DNA of 5,851 bases. Origin: Ruminococcus sp. GTDB taxonomy: Bacteria > Bacillota > Clostridia > Oscillospirales > Ruminococcaceae. Within the stretch, counting starts at the first letter, position 1. Every line of letters starts with the position of its first letter. The notes beneath the pieces were generated by a model. It saw nothing but the letters and a program-made list of their open reading frames with translations. It was not told where the DNA came from and did not search any database. This document shows positions 5,566 through 5,851 of the stretch, piece after piece. Location: assembly GCA_019417865.1 (NCBI GenBank), contig DYCW01000200.1:1-5851 (forward strand). The letters are read 5' to 3'. A program made the translations under genes and the position numbers.

Positions 5566-5851
5566 TTATTGTCCAGAGATCAGTTTCACCTCTACTACGC
5601 CATACAGGGCAGAAAGTGTTTTCGTGATGTGCGTTAGATTAACAGTATCGTCTCCGCATTGCAACGAAAGGGAAACGCTTGCCACGCCGTCTACGGGAAT
5701 GCTCTGGTTGACGGTTAAGATATTAGCATGCAGGTTGTGTAGAGCAATCAACACACTGGACAAAACGCCGGCTTCGTCCCGCAGTACGGCATTCAGGTTG
5801 ACGATTCGCTGTGTCATTTTATCTTCGTAGTGAAATACGTAGTCCCGATAT
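5566..5851 (-). CDS. PheB-like ACT-domain protein, C-terminal part (cut by window edge)
   Basis: The frame is open to the right edge, giving 94 visible residues and ending in LISGQ. The segment YRDYVFHYEDKMTQRIVNL, followed by EAGVLSSVL, lines up without gaps with the conserved YKDGVF...REKIVTLS...AGVLSSVL part of PheB/UPF0735 ACT proteins of Firmicutes, which are about 145 residues long. The ATG at 5817 is therefore almost certainly an internal methionine: about 50 N-terminal residues, including a short helix-turn-helix-like part, should lie outside the window. The visible ACT domain has AGVLSSVLIALHNLHANILTVNQ and a closing VVEVKLISG strand. ACT domains usually bind amino acids; this family's exact role is not established, despite the name derived from its neighbour pheA in Bacillus. 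Its place just before hom points to a role in aspartate-family or general amino-acid control. Confidence 0.87.
   Translation of the reverse strand, partial: YRDYVFHYEDKMTQRIVNLNAVLRDEAGVLSSVLIALHNLHANILTVNQSIPVDGVASVSLSLQCGDDTVNLTHITKTLSALYGVVEVKLISGQ

Noticed and set aside
5243..5830. Plus-strand frames opposite the hom start and the ACT gene
   Set aside because: They are shadows of the minus-strand genes, and one crosses the hom ribosome binding site and intergenic hairpin.

Overview
The window looks like ordinary chromosome of a low-to-mid G+C Firmicute of class Clostridia, plausibly a Ruminococcus-like gut anaerobe. This rests on the FeoB tail with its small Cys-rich partner, a clostripain-family lipoprotein, a PheB-type ACT protein beside homoserine dehydrogenase, strong AGGAGG-type ribosome binding sites and U-tailed hairpin terminators. 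The genus is a guess from protein style, not a proof. I see no RNA genes, mobile elements or CRISPR arrays.

Layout. (1) Positions 1-518: the 3' end of feoB (ferrous iron permease), cut by the left edge, then a 53-residue FeoB-associated Cys-rich membrane protein. A strong hairpin terminator (541-582) closes this iron operon. (2) Positions 585-1725: a near-consensus extended -10 promoter starts two bases after the terminator's T-run. It drives an ECF sigma factor gene that overlaps by 11 bases with a single-pass membrane protein gene, most likely its anti-sigma factor. (3) Positions 1726-4129: a 172-base spacer with an ECF-style promoter candidate (TGCAAC-N17-CGTG overlapping an extended -10), then a 743-residue lipoprotein with a clostripain (peptidase C11) domain, an acidic Glu/Thr stalk and an unidentified C-terminal domain. 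(4) Positions 4147-4186: a shared bidirectional terminator between convergent genes. (5) Positions 4242-5851, minus strand: a PheB-like ACT-domain gene, cut by the right edge, followed after 70 bases by homoserine dehydrogenase.

How the parts fit. Iron uptake and homoserine/threonine/methionine biosynthesis are housekeeping flanks. The middle block is the most interesting: sigma factor, membrane-bound putative anti-sigma and surface-anchored cysteine protease lie in a row on one strand. The protease promoter carries ECF-like elements and shares a 14-base -10 block with the sigma gene's own promoter. This suggests, but does not prove, that the protease belongs to the regulon of the adjacent sigma factor and that the three genes form a cell-surface signalling and response unit.
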